The notes under the pieces were generated by a model. It was given only the letters and a program-made list of their open reading frames with translations. It was not told where the DNA came from and did not search any database. The position numbers were made by a program, and so were the translations under genes. Positions 5,909 to 6,537 of a DNA stretch of 6,537 bases are shown in pieces. The DNA is from Desulfobulbaceae bacterium UBA2775. GTDB taxonomy: Bacteria > Desulfobacterota > Desulfobulbia > Desulfobulbales > Desulfocapsaceae. The stretch lies in the NCBI GenBank assembly GCA_002352445.1, contig DEIL01000027.1, forward strand, positions 1 to 6,537, written 5' to 3'. Each line of letters begins with the position of its first letter. The first letter of the stretch is position 1.

Positions 5909-6376
5909 ATGAACCAACCAGCTGTTCAGGATCTGTACCCTGACGATTATGCAAACTGCTACGGTTGTGGCCGAAATAATAAATCCGGCCTGCAGCTTAA
6001 GAGTTACTGGCAGGGTGAGGAAAGTATCTGCCACCACACGCCGGATTCTCATTACACTGGGGGGGTACCCGGTTTTCTCTATGGGGGCATGATTGCCTCT
6101 CTGATGGACTGCCATGGTGCAGGAACTGCTGCGGCAGCCAAAGCCCGCGAGACCGGTGAACCAGTATCACGATTCGTAACTGCCTCCTTGAAGGTTGATT
6201 ATTTAAAACCAACTCCCCTGGGCATCCAACTGGAGATCCGCGGCAAAGTCGTTGAAATCAAAGGGCGGAAGGTGATTGTCGATCTTCGCCTCCTGGCAGA
6301 CAAGACCCTTTGTGCTACAGGTACTGTGGTGATGGTTCAGATACTACCTCCGCCGGTGGACCCGACATCCAGATAA
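5909..6376 (+). CDS. PaaI-family hotdog-fold thioesterase
   Basis: 155 aa, the normal size for a single hotdog domain. The N-terminal NCYGCGRNNKSGLQLK (16-31) is the CxGCGxxNxxGL signature of a PaaI/4HBT-like subgroup. LYGGMIASLMDCHGAGTA (57-74) is the central helix region, with G59-G60 and candidate catalytic D67. The strands FVTASLKVDYLKPTP and IQLEIRGKVVEIKGRKVIVDLRLL follow as usual for the fold. It probably hydrolyses an acyl-CoA or related thioester in the cytoplasm; the acyl group cannot be told. The ATG at 5909 is preceded by a weak GAGTGAT about 8 nt upstream. It is divergent from fusA and stands alone in the window; a functional link with fusA is not suggested. Confidence 0.88.
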   Translation: MNQPAVQDLYPDDYANCYGCGRNNKSGLQLKSYWQGEESICHHTPDSHYTGGVPGFLYGGMIASLMDCHGAGTAAAAKARETGEPVSRFVTASLKVDYLKPTPLGIQLEIRGKVVEIKGRKVIVDLRLLADKTLCATGTVVMVQILPPPVDPTSR

Positions 6377-6537
6377 AAAGCAGACCTTCATTTAACCTGC
6401 GTATTGACCGCCATAGATTTATACTTTATCATTCAGGCTGTTGGTCTTTAAGTCTTTTATGATAAACTCGTAAAAAGGTCGATTACCGCTATAGATGGCT
6501 AAGTTAAAAAGTCTGATATACAAGGCGCAGTGTTTTT
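6377..6537. other. Intergenic tail with short repeats, cut by the window edge
   Basis: No gene is visible in these 161 bases. There is a direct repeat, ACCGCCATAGAT (6407-6418) and ACCGCTATAGAT (6485-6496), with one mismatch, and an inverted pair, TTTATCAT (6425-6432) and ATGATAAA (6459-6466). GATAAACTCGTAAAAAG and GATATACAAGGCGCAG look like fragments of intergenic repeats that I recall from delta-proteobacterial genomes; that is memory, not a search. No clear terminator for the thioesterase gene is seen. Confidence 0.3.

Overview
The window reads as a chromosomal segment of a Gram-negative bacterium, most likely a Desulfobacterota (delta-proteobacterial, sulfate-reducer-like) organism. This is inferred from the gene types, mainly an EF-G of the spirochaete/planctomycete/delta-proteobacterial (spdEFG1) type, an HDOD protein paired with an MBL-fold hydrolase, and moderate GC content. 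No rRNA or other direct taxonomic marker is present. Five protein genes lie on the minus strand (positions 1-5615) and one on the plus strand (5909-6376).

In minus-strand transcription order, from the right: a solitary fusA (3531-5615) whose protein resembles mitochondrial EF-G1 more than standard bacterial EF-G; a 169-bp gap holding a roughly 72-nt near-complete palindrome; a small RecA/KaiC-like P-loop ATPase of unknown job (2666-3361); a strong intrinsic terminator (2584-2622); hisA (1798-2568), which is of the eukaryotic HIS6 type; a weak terminator and a sigma70-like promoter; and a two-gene unit of an HDOD protein (811-1671) followed 28 bp later by an MBL-fold metallo-hydrolase (start TTG at 782, running off the left edge). 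On the plus strand, a PaaI-like hotdog thioesterase is divergent from fusA.

The 293-bp gap between fusA and the thioesterase is the most interesting non-coding stretch. On the minus strand it holds a candidate promoter, then a nested stem structure whose first paired base falls at the predicted transcription start, then a textbook rho-independent terminator, all upstream of fusA. It could be a free-standing small RNA of about 120 nt or a transcription attenuator in the fusA leader.

Functionally the genes are mixed: translation (fusA), histidine biosynthesis (hisA), signalling (HDOD plus MBL), an orphan ATPase and a thioesterase. No phage, CRISPR, transposase or defence system is visible. The notable points are two neighbouring genes whose closest relatives by motif are eukaryotic or organellar, the structured RNA candidate, a terminator wedged between two possible hisA starts, and the palindromic element.
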